Source: Pyxicephalus adspersus (Eukaryota; Chordata; Amphibia; Anura; Pyxicephalidae). Taken from it: DNA of 64,000 nt. The notes beneath the pieces were generated by a model. It was not told where the DNA came from and ran no database searches. It worked only from the letters and a program-made list of their open reading frames with translations. Position numbers and translations under genes: made by a program. Below, one piece after another: positions 45,240-56,482 of the stretch (positions within the stretch are counted from its first letter, which is position 1; each line of letters begins with the position of its first letter). The stretch is taken from contig NC_092860.1 of the NCBI RefSeq assembly GCF_032062135.1, positions 154,664,288 to 154,728,287 of the forward strand, given 5' to 3'.

Positions 45240-46419
45240 TATTTAGATATTCACACATAATAATATTGTTCATTTTTTAGAGTTTAGATTCTTTTTTTTT
45301 AATAAGCCATATTTGAAATAGCCACAGCTATGTATAATCATGGTTTGGCTTTTTTTTAGATGCTGCATGTGTTAGAATATCAGGTAAAGCATACTTCAAT
45401 CCTATACCATCAGCTCAAACTGTATTCTAATATGTACTTTTTGGGAGTACATGCATTATGTTTTTATTTCTATTTTTTAGGGATTTTTTTCCTTTAATTT
45501 TTACATAGTGACCAGTTACACCTGCTGTATTAGGATGGTCACAATAACAATTTCACGTAGCTTTCGAGAAACACAGTAGCTACCTTTGTCACCCTGGGGA
45601 AAGGGTAAAAGTAGATGAACAATTAGGTTGATTTTACTTAGGTGACTAAGGTGATTTTATGGTTTTGCTGATGGTTATGTTCACTTTTTCCTAACATGTT
45701 TCACCTTTCGATCAAACTAACAAATGACTAATTGTGGTGACATGGTCACATTTCCGGGTGTGAACAGAGTTTACTCATTACTTAGTCAGGGCCTACTGAT
45801 ACTGAGTGGTATCCTTTTCATCCAGAACCAAAAAAAAGCAGCACTTCATCAGTCATCAGGAATCCATCTTAAGCTCAGTGCAATGCCCCGAAAGGTAAAA
45901 ACAAGACAAACAACAGCTAAAAGCCTTGGAGGTCACCTGATAAAATCAGCTGCGGCCCATAGTGATTAGTGATGGTGTGGATAAAAAAAATCTCCTTCAG
46001 TATGTCTTGAGCCCCTCAAGAATTGGCATAGCTGAAGATGTGTGTACCCCACTGACCATGTGGTTACTGGCTTTATTAGGACTGGCTGAAAACTCACGGC
46101 TGAATACTATGTCTAAATTTTTTACAACCAAAAAGACACACCGCGTCCTTCTGCTCCCTCTCCCACCAGGCTCACATCTTAGACTCGTGTGAAAAACTTG
46201 TTTTCAGACTTTGCTAACAGAAACCAACCTACAAGATGCAAGAAATATGGAGAAATTGCAGCTTATCAGGATTTATGTTTCATGACTTTCACAATGGAAC
46301 AAAAAAGCTTTGGGCGACCTGTTAAAAAAAAGCTTGAGATTTGGTAACATTCAATGCAGTATGCTATATCCAGATAAAATGTGTATATTTATGAAAAATT
46401 TTAATTCATAATGGATACT
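45240..46419. other. Upstream of V2R; weak traces of a retroelement ORF
   Basis: After 45700 several short plus-strand frames appear. 45885-45967 gives MPRKVKTRQTTAKSLGGHL, reminiscent of the lysine-rich N terminus of L1 ORF1 proteins. Later fragments (46100-46350) are open in pieces but not recognisable. It could be a decayed LINE ORF1; the support is weak. Confidence 0.3.
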
Positions 46420-46640
46420 TCGGTTAGTTCTAATGTTCAACCCGAATATGACCATTCAAATTCGGGTGGACCCGGCTCAAATTTTGCTGGATTCGAAGCC
46501 CCGAATTTGACCCTCTCACAATGCCTAGGGACCTCCCCCATGATGCCTAGGGCCCTCCAATAACAGGAGAGATGCTCCCCCCCATGTTTGTTGTGGCAAG
46601 CAGCGGATTGACTGTCAGTCACTGCATGCCACACAGGCAG

Positions 46641-46660
46641 CCATTGGCCTATATAAGGCC
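46641..46660 (+). promoter_or_regulatory. Putative hAT promoter: CCAAT box plus TATA box
   Basis: ccattggcctatataaggcc holds an inverted CCAAT box (attgg) next to tatataag. The same composite is kept in the right copy at 62991-63010 on the minus strand. It lies about 540 bases before the transposase ATG. Confidence 0.5.
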
Positions 46661-47192
46661 AGAGCGTGCCTGCATTTACCACTCCTGACAGAGCTTTGTC
46701 AAAGTGAAAAAAAGTGCTTTACTTTGGTAGACTGTGTCACACTCATACTATTAGTCAGATAGATTGTTGGATTGTACTGTATTGGTGCAGTCCTGAAATC
46801 TACTTTACTCAGATAGGTAGAGTGTTTCGCTGTTAGCTAGGTAGATGGATAGATGGATAGATAGATAGTCAGTCAGTGTGTTACATACACGCAGCCAGAG
46901 GCAGGGTCCCCTCGCTGACTGCGTGCACAGTATCACACTTGTACTGAGGGACAGACACACAGACGCAGTGTATACTGCAGTATATAGTTTGTATACTGTG
47001 CTGCATAATACAAGCGTCACCACTGAAGCAAAGTGCTGCATACAACACACACAGCGCACTTGCATTTTTATTTTTGTGTGTCCCCCCCCCCCCCCATAAA
47101 AAAAATCCACTTACTGTACAAATTTACATATAAATATAGCATATTAGCTACAAAGTATTTTGCAGGGTGTCAAGTCACACACATTTTCTACA

Positions 47193-50100
47193 ATGTCTGG
47201 CCAAAGAGGAAAGGGCAGCTTTGACAGGGGTGTCAAGCAAAGCAGTATGAGTTTGTTTTTAGCTGCAGACCCAAGAACAAGAAGTGCTGCTGTTGGTGGT
47301 GGACCTCTATTATTGCCACACCATGAACAAGAGGTAGTGGAGTACATGACACAGCCTGGGTCAAGTGATTGTACGCCCTCTTCATTCCAGTCCCAGACAC
47401 AGGCCTTACAGGTTTCCCAAACAGTCCATGATACACCTGTTCCTCCTACTTCTTCATTACCAGCTGGAAAGTCACGTGTACGGCAGTATGTAGAGGAGTC
47501 CCACCGAGGGGTTGGAGAGGCGGAGATACAAGCATTCCTTCAAGATGCTCAGTTGTTTCAGTCATCTGACGAAGAGAGTCAGTTCACAGGCTTTCCCCCC
47601 ACTTACTTTTCACCAAAACACAGAGCCAGATGAGCCAATTCAATCTGGGTCCAAAAGGCCGCTGCTTCCTTTCGGCACATATAGGGAATCTGTCTCTTCT
47701 GATGATGATGATGTCCTTGATCCAACATGGGGCGAACAAGGAGATCATCATAGGCAGGAAGAAGAGGAGGAGGAGAAGGAGGAGGAGGAGGAAGAAGAGA
47801 AGGAGCGCCCTCAAAGGGCGCCCTCAAAGGGGGAGAGGGAGGAAAAGGGTAAAAACTGCCCACACTCTACATTCCTTAAGTTCCAGTGGGGCAAGTCATA
47901 GACGTAAATCGTCGGAAGCTGTCATCACAGCTATGCCTCAACAACCACGAGCACCAGCTCCAGAGCACCTTTTGGCCCAGTTGGATGTTCGCCAGTGTGG
48001 GCATTATTTAATGTCCATATTGATGGGAACACTATGGTCCTCTTTAACCTGTGTGCTCAACACTTGAAATGAGGCAAAAACCCAAACAAACTTGGAACAA
48101 GTTGCATGAGCACTCATTTAAAAAGCCACCACCCAGTAACCTGGCGGGAACACCTGGTGAAAGCACAGAGTTCTGTGCAACGACCTCCACCCAAGAAGCA
48201 AGCTCAAACTGCTCGATCTTCCTCCGCTGCCTTTCCTCCTTCTGCCACCAAAGTTACCCATGCTGCTGCCAACAATTTGAGTGGGGCATGTAGCTGAGCA
48301 TTACCTTTTTCAGGATCCACCAGCGGTGAGCAGGAGCTCCAACGCAGATTGGCTGCTGTTTGTCGCATTGCTAGCAGTCAAGACCAGGCATCATTGCCAT
48401 CCCCCACAACTTCTACCCCATCGTCCATTCTTTCTGTGGTAGCATTAGCAGCATCCAACCTTCCATCCCCCAGATGCTGGAGCGCAAGAGGAAATATGGC
48501 CCAAATGACCCCAAAACAAAGCTAATCAATGCTGCATTTGCACAGCTGATTGCGTTAGAGCTCCTCCCTTACTGGCAGGTGGACTACAATGCATTCCGTT
48601 ACGCATTCCTCTGCGCAAACCAACAGTACGTTATGCCTAAGCGACAGTATTTTGCAGAAAAATGTGTTCCTACTTTGCATGAACACGTGCAGAGCAATGT
48701 GTCCATGGACCTGCAGCACTCTAGCAGTTTCTGGCAAGGTGCACCTGACAACCGACAGTTGGTCGAGCAAGCATGGAGTGGGAAGATATATTTCCTATAC
48801 AGCTCACTGGGTAACTTTGGTGGCAGCAGCGGAAGATGCAGCTGCAGCAACGCCTGCATACCTACCTCCACCCAGAGCACATCGCCATGCAATTTTCTCT
48901 TCAACCTCCACTTCCACCTCCTTCTTTACTCTTGTGCCTCAACCTCTTCCTCCGGGAACGCTTTGCCGTGAAGTCCCAGCACCTCCCATTCAGCAGCATC
49001 TGCTCACCGCCAGCAATAACCTGCAATTTGCTATTTCGGTGCACAATTCAGACTTTGCCAAGCAGTCCTGAGGTTGCGAAGCCTGGGTTCCCTCAGCCAC
49101 ACGGGCGCAGCCATTCTAAGTGCCTTGCGGGAACAGGACATATGGCTAACTCCCAACAGATTTCAGCCAGGCAATGTCCTGTGTGACAACGGGGCCAATC
49201 TGCTTGCAGCCCTGCGTTGTGGGAAACTCACACACATACCTTGCCTGGCTCACGTCATGAACCTGATAGTACAGCGCTTCCTTAGGAATTACCCAGGCCT
49301 CCAGCCGCTGTTGCTGAAGGCCAGAAAGCTGTCAACGCATTTCTGACGGTCGTACACAGCCAGTGCCAGACTGGTGGATTTACAGCGAAATTCTCTCATT
49401 TCATACGTATACCTACACTACCTTTCTTCAGCCCTGCGAAGTGGCTGGAAATTGAGGACTTGTGTACTGTATTGACACTTTTGAAGAGGCCACCAGGATG
49501 ATCAGCAGAGATCAGGCCTGTGTCAGTGACACCATCCCCATCATATGCCTGCTGGAACAGATGATAGTGGATCTCAGACACAACACAGAGCGGACGCTGC
49601 ATCAAGAGATGACGTTTCAAACATCATCTCAGACATGCGTGCCTACTTGGCATAGTGCACCACAAATCCAGGAAAAGGAGGAGGTGGACATCCATCCACC
49701 CAAACACAAGGCGGCATGTTCCGTGGATGACAAGACCAGGCGGAGGAGGAGGACGACCCTGTGCTACAGGAGTGTGGGTCCAGAATTACCTCAGCTGTGT
49801 GTAGTTTGAGCCACTTGACAGCCTTCATGCAGGAGTGCATAGCCAGAGATCCACGCATACAACACATAAAAAAAAGACTGATGACTATTGGGTTGCTACA
49901 TTACTGGATCTACGTTACTTGCCCCAATACAGGAGACCTAAAATGCAGCACTACCAAGAAGTGCTTGTAAGGGACTTGTGCTCAGCCTTTCCGACTGCCT
50001 GCTGCAGAAGCAGCAGGGATCCCTACGGCAGTTCCACCAGCCATGGGAACCAAACAACTGCCTTAAGTGGCATGGGTGGCAGTAGCAGTAGAGGTTGTCT

Positions 50101-50492
50101 AAGAAAAACTATGCAGGCTTTTTTTCAGTGGAAGCAAGCTGCCAGTCGTGCAGCAATTGCCAATGCCCCTTCAGCAGCGGTACTCAGTCATGGTGCAGGA
50201 ATACCTGACCTCTGCATGGGACATCTGCAACCTGCAAAGCCAGGACCCACTGGGCTACTGGGTATCCAAGCTTGAGCAGTGGCCGGAGCTGGCAGAACAT
50301 GCCATGCAGATCCTTGCCTGCCCAGCAGCAAGTGTGTTATCTGAAAGAGCGTTCAGTGCAGCTGGGGGCGTAGTGAGGGACAAACAGATTCAGCTCTCCA
50401 CAGAAAATGTCGACCAAATCACTTTTATTAAAATGAATAAGGCTTGGATCAGCAATGACTTCAACACCCCCTCTGCAGAGTGTACTGATTAG
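47193..50492 (+). pseudogene. hAT (ZBED-like) transposase, multiply frameshifted
   Basis: hAT transposases excise and insert DNA with a DDE-type RNase H fold. ATG at 47193 starts MSGQRGKGSFDRG. A serine- and acid-rich N-terminal part (glutamate run 47760-47810) leads to a BED zinc-finger remnant with a CMSTHLKSHHPVTW-like end (48100-48150). The catalytic part shows VHLTTDSWSSKHGVGRYIS (about 48730-48790), LCDNGANLLAALRCGKLTHI and PCLAHVMNLIV (about 49180-49270). The dimerisation domain DPLGYWVSKLEQWPELA...ILACPAASVLSERAFSAAGG (50250-50370) is intact and ends at 50492. Frameshifts occur throughout, and a deletion after about 49350 removes part of the insertion domain. Confidence 0.85.
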
Positions 50493-50559
50493 TCGTCAAC
50501 TGCTGCACGGCCTGCTGACACCTTGATGGGAAGAGCACGTTCACAGCATTTCGGCATCT

Positions 50560-50735
50560 CCTTCTACTCCTCACCCTAGTGACCTCTACCTTTACTCTTT
50601 CTCTGAGGTTTATAACTTGCAATGGAGCTGTGTATCTGGCTAATTTTTTTTTTAGCACTTCCCTCAGGGCCCTTTGCCTCTATTTACTTTGAGGCCTATA
50701 TCACTGGTAATGGAGCTGTGTGATTAATAATTAAA
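50560..50735 (+). repeat. Short tandem units at the hAT 3' end
   Basis: Two related units contain ctgaggttta-taacttgcaatggagctgtg and ttgaggccta-tatcactggtaatggagctgtg, separated by about 85-90 bases. The reverse complement is present at 59900-60030, next to the right hAT copy. Confidence 0.7.
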
Positions 50736-50739
50736 TATT

Positions 50740-51387
50740 TTTATTTTTAATAGAAAAATACATACATTTTTCTGTCCTTTTGGATAGATAGCAAGTGGTA
50801 TCAAAAATAAATATCTGTATTTTTTTACAGAAATACAGAAGTTTTTATGGCTTTTTTGATAGATAGCAAGTGGTATTAGAATGAAATATCTGTATTTTTT
50901 TTACAGAAATACAGAAATGTTTCTGTTTATTTTGATAGATTGAAAGTGGTATCAGAATTTAATATCTGTATTTTTTTTACATAAATACATACTTTTTTCA
51001 GTTTATTTTGATAGATTGCAGGAGTTAGCATACATTATGATAACTCTTGCAATCTATCAAAAAAAACAGAAAGATTTATGTATTTCTGTAAAAAAAATAC
51101 TGATATTTCATTCTGAAACCACTTACTATCTATAAAAATAAACAGAAAAATTTCTGCTTTTCTAAAAAAAAAATAAAGATCTTTAATTCAGGCTACAACT
51201 TGCTATCTATCAAAAAAGCCATAAAATGTATGTATTTCTCTCCCAAAAATACAGATATTTAATTATGATTCATAATTTAATATCAGTATTTTTTAGAGAA
51301 AAATACACATTTTTTATGGCTATTTAAATAGATAGCAAGTGGGATTAGAATTCAATATCTGTATTTTTTTTTACAGAAATAATGAAA

Positions 51388-51424
<37 letters not shown>

Positions 51425-51919
51425 TATTATTATTTATGGGTTTTTGGATAGATAGTGCTATCAGAATGAAATATTGAAAAAAATGTTATGAATAAATATA
51501 GAATTTTTTCTGGCTTTTGTGATTTATTACAAGAGGTATAATTTAGGACACCTCTTGCAATCGATCACAAAAAAACCTAAAAATGTCTGTATTTCTGTGA
51601 AAAAAATACAGATATTTTATTATGATAGCACTTGGTATCTATCCTAAAACCCATAAAAAATTCAGTATTTCTCTCCAAAAAATAAATTTTTCATTCTGAT
51701 CCCACTTTGCTATATATCTCCAAAGCTATAAAAATGTCTATATTTCTCTTCCAAAAATCCAGATATTTAATTCTGATAGCACTTGGTATTGATCCAAATT
51801 ACTATAAAAAATTCTATATTTCTCTACAGAAAATACAGAACTTTAGTTCTGATCCCACTTTGCTATATATCCCTAAAGCCATAAAAATTGATGTATTACT
51901 CTACAAACAATACAGATAT
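50740..51919. repeat. AT-rich ~76-bp tandem array, left arm
   Basis: Units read gatagatagcaagtggtatcagaa, then a tctgtattttttttacagaaatacagaaa hairpin, then tttctgtttatttt. Unit starts near 50858, 50934 and 51010 are 76 bases apart. Orientation flips several times: sense 50740-51030, antisense 51030-51250, mixed or sense 51290-51540, antisense 51550-51919. Each flip creates a palindrome, for example around 51035. An (ATT)n run sits at 51387-51433. No protein coding is plausible. Confidence 0.85.
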
Positions 51920-51923
51920 TTAA

Positions 51924-52764
51924 CCCCCTAGTGGTAATCCCGAGTGTGACTCGGGGTGGCTTTTACTTGCAAAAAGCGGTAATCCCGAGTCACACTCGGG
52001 GTAACTTTAAGAGCCCCCTAACCTTTGCCCCATGCTCCAGCGGCGATCCAATGGTCCTGCTGTGATGCCGGGGCGCCGGTCCGTCGGGGGCCGTGGCTGG
52101 GCGGGAAATTTAAAAGCAGATTACTGAGTAATCTGCTTTTAAATACCACCCGGGTCCCGGCCACGCCACTGCCCGCATCAGCATTGAGATGCGAAGCACA
52201 ATGCAGGACTCCTGCATTGTGCTTCACATCTCACTGCAGATGCCAGCAGCAATAGCAAATACCGGGGGTGGTCACCCCCGGAATTTGCTATTGCTGCTGG
52301 CATCTGCAGTGAGATGTGAAGCACAATGCAGAAGTCCTGCATTGTGCTTTGCATCTCTCTGGAGATGCAGAGAAGCAGCAGCGTCTGTGTGAGGCAGGGC
52401 AGGACATCCCCACTCACATCACCCGGGAGGAGACATCTTCCTGGTGATGTGAGTGGTGATGTATTGGTGGTGTGTCTGGGAGGGAAATTTAAAAGCAGAT
52501 TACAATATAAAAGTACATTTTTAATTTTATATTTTATTTTAAGATTACATTGTTGTCTATTATTTCAATATTTTTTAATATTATTATTTATAATTATGTA
52601 TTATATTATAATTTATGATTATAATATAATAAATAAATATAATTATCATACCCGGAAGTTAATCCTAAGAATTACAGGCCCACACCATAAACAAAAACTT
52701 CTATGCAAAAAAATAGGATCACTTTTTGCATCAAAAAACTGACAGAATTAGAACGCTAGGGGGG
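51924..52764. mobile_element. piggyBac-like non-autonomous element, copy 2 (TTAA-flanked)
   Basis: Flanked by TTAA at 51920-51923 and 52765-52768. The ends are cccccta at the left and taggggg at the right. Subterminal cccgagtgtgactcggggt palindromes match copy 1 at 33.5 kb. The interior contains a large hairpin at about 52190-52350, where ctgcattgtgctt..catctcactgcagatgcc and its complement face each other around accgggggtggtcacccccgg. It interrupts the AT-rich array, so it is younger than the array. No transposase. Confidence 0.88.
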
Positions 52765-52768
52765 TTAA

Positions 52769-52935
52769 TTCTGATAGCACTTGGTAGTTGGTATCTATCC
52801 AAAAGGCCATAATAAATTATATATTTTTCTCCAAAAAATACAGATATTTTATTCTGATAGCACTTGGTATGTATCCTAAAACCCATAAAAATATGTGTTT
52901 TTATCTGAAACAAATACAGATATTTAACTGTGATA
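52769..52935. repeat. AT-rich array continued
   Basis: Resumes directly after the TTAA element with ctgatagcacttggta...tctatcc units in antisense orientation. Confidence 0.8.
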
Positions 52936-52939
52936 GCAC

Positions 52940-53530
52940 AGTCTCAATTAGCTACAGCTTCTACAATGTCCATAGAGGTGATGGCCTCAACCTCCAATGC
53001 GGTCTATGCTCCGTCACAGGGCCCACCGCCTCCTACTGCCTGTTACTGGTGCAGCCTTCCCAGTACCCAACTCTAGATGCAAGATACTAATGCCGTCCAC
53101 ACTTTGTCTCAGAGCCCACCACCTCCTCCTCCTGCTGTAACTGATGCTGCCACCTGCCCAGTACCCGACTGTAGATGCCAGATACTAATGCCGTCAACGC
53201 TCCGTCTCAGAGCCCACCACCTCCTCCTCCTCCTGCTGTAAATGATGCTGCCGCCTACCCAGTACCAATCTCTAGATGCCAGATACTAATGCCGTCCACA
53301 CTCCTTCTCAGAGCCCACCACCTCCCCCTTCTCTTGCTGTACCTGATGCTGCCACCTGCCCAGTACCCGACTGTAGATGCCAGAAACAAATGCCCTCCCC
53401 GCTCCATCTCAGAGCCCACCGCCTCCTCCTCCTGCTGTAAATGATGCTGCCGCCTGCCCAGTACTGAACTCTAGATGCCAGATACTAATGCCGTCCACAC
53501 TCCGTCTCAGAGCCCACAGCCTCCTTCTAC
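52940..53530 (+). repeat. GC-rich ~100-bp tandem array, left block
   Basis: Units start ctctagatgccagatactaatg, pass ctccgtctcagagcccaccacctcc, and end gatgctgccgcctgcccagtaccc. Starts near 53073, 53171, 53272, 53371 and 53470 give a period of 98-101. The block opens with ttagctacagcttctac...ccatagaggtgatggcctcaacc, a lead-in found inverted at the other arm (58030-58090). Long proline-rich open frames are by-products of the repeat. Confidence 0.88.
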
Positions 53531-53534
53531 TCCT

Positions 53535-53690
53535 CTTGCTCTCCGAGTAGAGGCAGAGAGGGTTCCTCTGGTCCAAACATTAGCCACCAGGTTTCACCGT
53601 TCTGTTACAAGCCATACACAGGCTTCAGAGTACAGGCAGAGGTCTCTGAGGGGGGTCTATCAGTCCAAAAATTAGCCAGCTAAACAGCTC
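53535..53690. repeat. Duplicated joining segment, copy 1
   Basis: Begins ctctccgagtagaggcagag and runs through caagccatacacaggcttcagag to gccagct. The same segment recurs at about 55980-56150, followed in both places by the inverted GC-rich array. It is a direct duplication about 2.45 kb apart. Confidence 0.8.
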
Positions 53691-53699
53691 TGTTATACG

Positions 53700-54260
53700 T
53701 TACAACTGACAGGTGGCAGCAGCAGCAGTAGGAGGAGGCGGTGGGCACTGGGACGGAGCGGGGACAGCACTGGTAACTGGCATCTAGATTACGGTATTGG
53801 GCAGGAGGCAGCAACAGTAACAGCAGAAGAAGGAGGCGGTGGGCCCTGAGACGAAGTTTGGACGGCGTTAGTAACATCTGGCATCTAGAGTTGGGTACTG
53901 GGCAGGCGGCAGCATCAGTGAAAGCAGGAGGAGGCGGTGGGCGCTGAGAAGTGTGGATGGCATTGTTAACTGGCATCTAGAGCTGGGTACTGGGAGGAGG
54001 AGGCGGTGGGCCCTGAGACGGAGAGTAGAGTAGTAGAGACATTGCTTTGTAGGGCACTACAAAGCAGGGCACAGCCTATCTGCTAGCTGTAACTTTCTAA
54101 AATGCGGCATGAACAGCCTTGTTAACTGGCATCTACAGCTAGGTACTGGGTACTGGGCAGGCGGCAGCATCAGTGAAAGCAGGAGGAAGAGGCAGTGGGC
54201 CCTGAGAAGTGTGGATGGCATTGTTAACTGGCATCTAGAGCTGGGTACTGACTGAGCAAG
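53700..54260 (-). repeat. GC-rich ~100-bp array, inverted block
   Basis: Reverse-complement units (aggaggaggcggtgggc...gcatctaga..tgggtactgggcaggcggcagcat) follow the joining segment. With the block at 52940-53530 this forms a large inverted repeat. Confidence 0.85.
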
Positions 54261-54450
54261 GACGGCAGTAGTGGTTGAGGCCATGACCTATATAGACAGT
54301 GTACAAGCTGTAGCTATTGGAGACATGAATGGATCAACGAGATTCCAACCCGTACCTACTATGAAGCGAAACCAAATGAAATGGAACAGGCTTGGCGAAA
54401 TCAGCGGGGAAAAAAGACTCTGTCGAGCCTGAGTCTAGTCTGTCATCTAG
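54261..54450 (+). repeat. Array lead-out segment (E unit), copy 1
   Basis: Contains gaggccatgacctatatagacagtg, then atgaatggatcaacgagattcc, then atggaacaggcttggcgaaatcagcgggg. Related copies are at 58030-58190 and, inverted, at 63955-64000. Confidence 0.65.
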
Positions 54451-54473
54451 AGCTGGGTACTGGGCAGTGGGCA

Positions 54474-55680
54474 GGCCACCAGGATGATCAACAGAGATCA
54501 GGCCTGTGTCAGTGACACCATCCCCATCATATGCCTGCTGGAACAGATGATGGTGGATCTCGGACACGACACAGAGCAGACGCTGCATCAAGAGATGTTT
54601 CAAACATCATCTCGGACATGCGCGCCTCCACCGCCTCCTCCTCCCAGTACCCAGCTCTAGATGCCAGTTAAAAATTGCCTTCCACACTTCTCAGCGCCCA
54701 CCGCCTCCTCCTGCTTTCACTGATGCTGCCGCCTGCCCAGTATCCCCATCATATGCCTGCTGGAACAGATGATGGTGGATCTCGGACACGACACAGAGCG
54801 GACGCTGCATCAAGAGATGTTTCAAACATCATCTCGGACATGCGCGCCTACTAGACATAGTGCACCACAAATCCAGGAAGAAGAGGTGGAACAGGATGAG
54901 GTGGACATTGCAGGCATGGGAGAAAGGGAGGAAGGGGCAGAGGAGGATATTGAGGGTACATGGCATCCATCCACCCAAACACAAGGCGCCATGTTCCGTG
55001 GATAGCAAGACCAGGCGGAGGAGGAGGACGACGACCCTGTGCTGCTGTTCGACCCACAGGAGTCTGGGTCCAGAATTACCTCAGCTGTGGGTAGTTTAAG
55101 CCACATGACAGACTTCATGCAAGAGTGCAAAGCCAAAGATCCATGCATTCAACACAAAATTCAACGCAAAAACAAAGACTGACGACTATTGGATTGCTAC
55201 GTTACTGGATCCACGTTACAAGGCTGAGATACAACAACTGATCTTGCCCCAATACAGGGGACCTAAAATGCAGCACTACCAAGAAGTGCTTGTAAGGAAC
55301 TTGTGCTCAACATTTCCGACTGCCAGCAGCAGTAGCAGCAGGGATCCCTATGGCAGTTCCACCAGCCATGGGAAAAAATCAACTGCTTTAAGCAGCGGTA
55401 GAGGTCAGCATGGGCAGCAGAGGTCGTCTAAACCAAACTATGCAGGCTTTTTTTCAGTGGAAGCAAACTGCCAGTCGTGCAGCAATTGCCAATGACACTG
55501 AGCAGCGGTACTCACTGCATGGGACATCTGCAACCTGCAAAGCCAGGACCCACTGGGCTACTGGGTATCAAAGCTTGAGCAGTGGCCGGAGCTGGCAGAA
55601 CATGCCATTCAGATCCTTGCCTGCCCAGCAGCAAGTATGTTATCTGAAAGAGCGTTCAGTGCAGCTAGGGGCGTAGTGAG
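54474..55680 (+). pseudogene. Third, partial hAT copy (C-terminal half)
   Basis: Starts abruptly at caccaggatgatcaacagagatcagg (equivalent to 49490). A piece of about 150 bases (54480-54630) is repeated at 54740-54850 with a GC-rich array unit inserted between. Coding landmarks: VEQDEVDI, FMQECKAKDP, a DYWIATLLDPRYKAE stretch near 55170-55235 that the other two copies lack or have lost, and DPLGYWVSKLEQWPEL with SERAFSAARG near 55550-55675. It is cut off at 55680 by another element. Confidence 0.8.
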
Positions 55681-55975
55681 TAGTGTTGGTCAAATAGCTC
55701 ACTATTCGATTCGATCGATATTCGGTCGAAAAATGCGTAATTATTCGGGTGATCGAACATCGAATTTGAACTCCATTAAAGTCAATAGGGGAAAAATTTG
55801 GGTTGTTATTTGTGTCGGTGGAGAACTTCTACAGCCTATAAACACATTTAAAAAGACATGTTAAGACTCCCCCAGCTCTGCACAACACTGTACAAGTAAA
55901 AAAAAAAAAAGGAAGTCTTTTTTCTGCTACTGGCAAGGCCATTTTATGGGGCGGCCAAAGGAACATGCCGGATTT
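55681..55975. mobile_element. Terminal region of another hAT-like element
   Basis: Begins tagtgttggtcaaatagctc and is rich in ttcga/tcgaa motifs. The first bases resemble the tagtgttgttgttcgaa terminus of the right hAT copy at 63125. It truncates the third hAT copy. The right limit is set by the start of the duplicated joining segment. Confidence 0.55.
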
Positions 55976-55979
55976 TACA

Positions 55980-56310
55980 CGGTCTCCGAGTAGAGGCAGA
56001 GAGAGACATGAGGGGGTTCCTCTGGTCCAAAAATTAGCCACCAGGTTTCACTGCTCCGTTACAAGCCATACACAGGCTTCAGAGTACAGGCATAGGTCTC
56101 TGAGGGGGGGTCTTTCAGTCAAAAAAATTAGCCAGCTACACTCTGTTATACGTTACAAGTGACAGCTGGCAGCAGCAGTAGGAGGAGGCGGTGGGCACTG
56201 AGATGGAGCTGGGACCGCATTTGTAACTGGCATCCAGAGTTGGGATCTGGGCAGCCGGCATCAGTTACAGAATGAGGAGGAGGCGGTGGGCCCTGAGGAG
56301 CAAGGATGGC
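55980..56310. repeat. Joining segment copy 2 and inverted GC-rich units
   Basis: 55980-56150 repeats 53535-53690 closely. 56160-56310 is a GC-rich array unit in reverse orientation (ggaggaggcggtgggcactgag...). Confidence 0.8.
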
Positions 56311-56317
56311 ATTAGAG

Positions 56318-56482
56318 GTTGAGGCTTTACCCATATGGACAGTGTCAAAGCTGTAGCTATTGCAGACATGAATGGATGAACGAGATTCCATTCTCTGTAG
56401 GGACAGATTGGAATCTCGCTCATCCATTCATGTCTCCCATAGCTACAGCTTCGACACTGTCCATATAGTTGATGGCCTCAAC
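56318..56482. repeat. Long palindrome
   Basis: The left arm, 56318-56390 (gttgaggctt...gagattcca), pairs with the right arm, 56409-56482 (tggaatctcg...gcctcaac), around an 18-base loop, with few mismatches. The arms are the E-unit lead-in in opposite orientations. Confidence 0.85.

Larger units (their letters stand above)
46420..50640 (+). mobile_element. BED-finger hAT transposon, left copy
   Basis: The sequence order is a terminal region with repeated cgaat/attcg motifs, a CCAAT-TATA promoter (46641-46660), a GATA-type microsatellite (46845-46870), a C run (47083-47095), then transposase coding (47193-50492) and a 3' region. The right arm (60030-63266) has the same order on the minus strand. 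The left terminal repeat is eroded, so the exact start is approximate. Confidence 0.8.

Noticed and set aside
46805..47224. Small ORFs rich in cysteine, threonine or serine upstream of the hAT transposase
   Set aside because: They lie in the 5' leader and microsatellite of the element and differ between the two copies.
47584..47863. Acidic or arginine/leucine-rich small proteins
   Set aside because: They are frame shadows of a purine-rich run in the decayed hAT transposase.
50740..51919. CRISPR-like or origin-like repeat array
   Set aside because: Repeats are adjacent with no unique spacers, they flip orientation, and the context is clearly eukaryotic transposon DNA.
52940..54260. Proline-rich proteins encoded by the GC-rich arrays
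   Set aside because: Frames change between units, run on both strands and follow the tandem period; codon-like openness comes from repeat composition.
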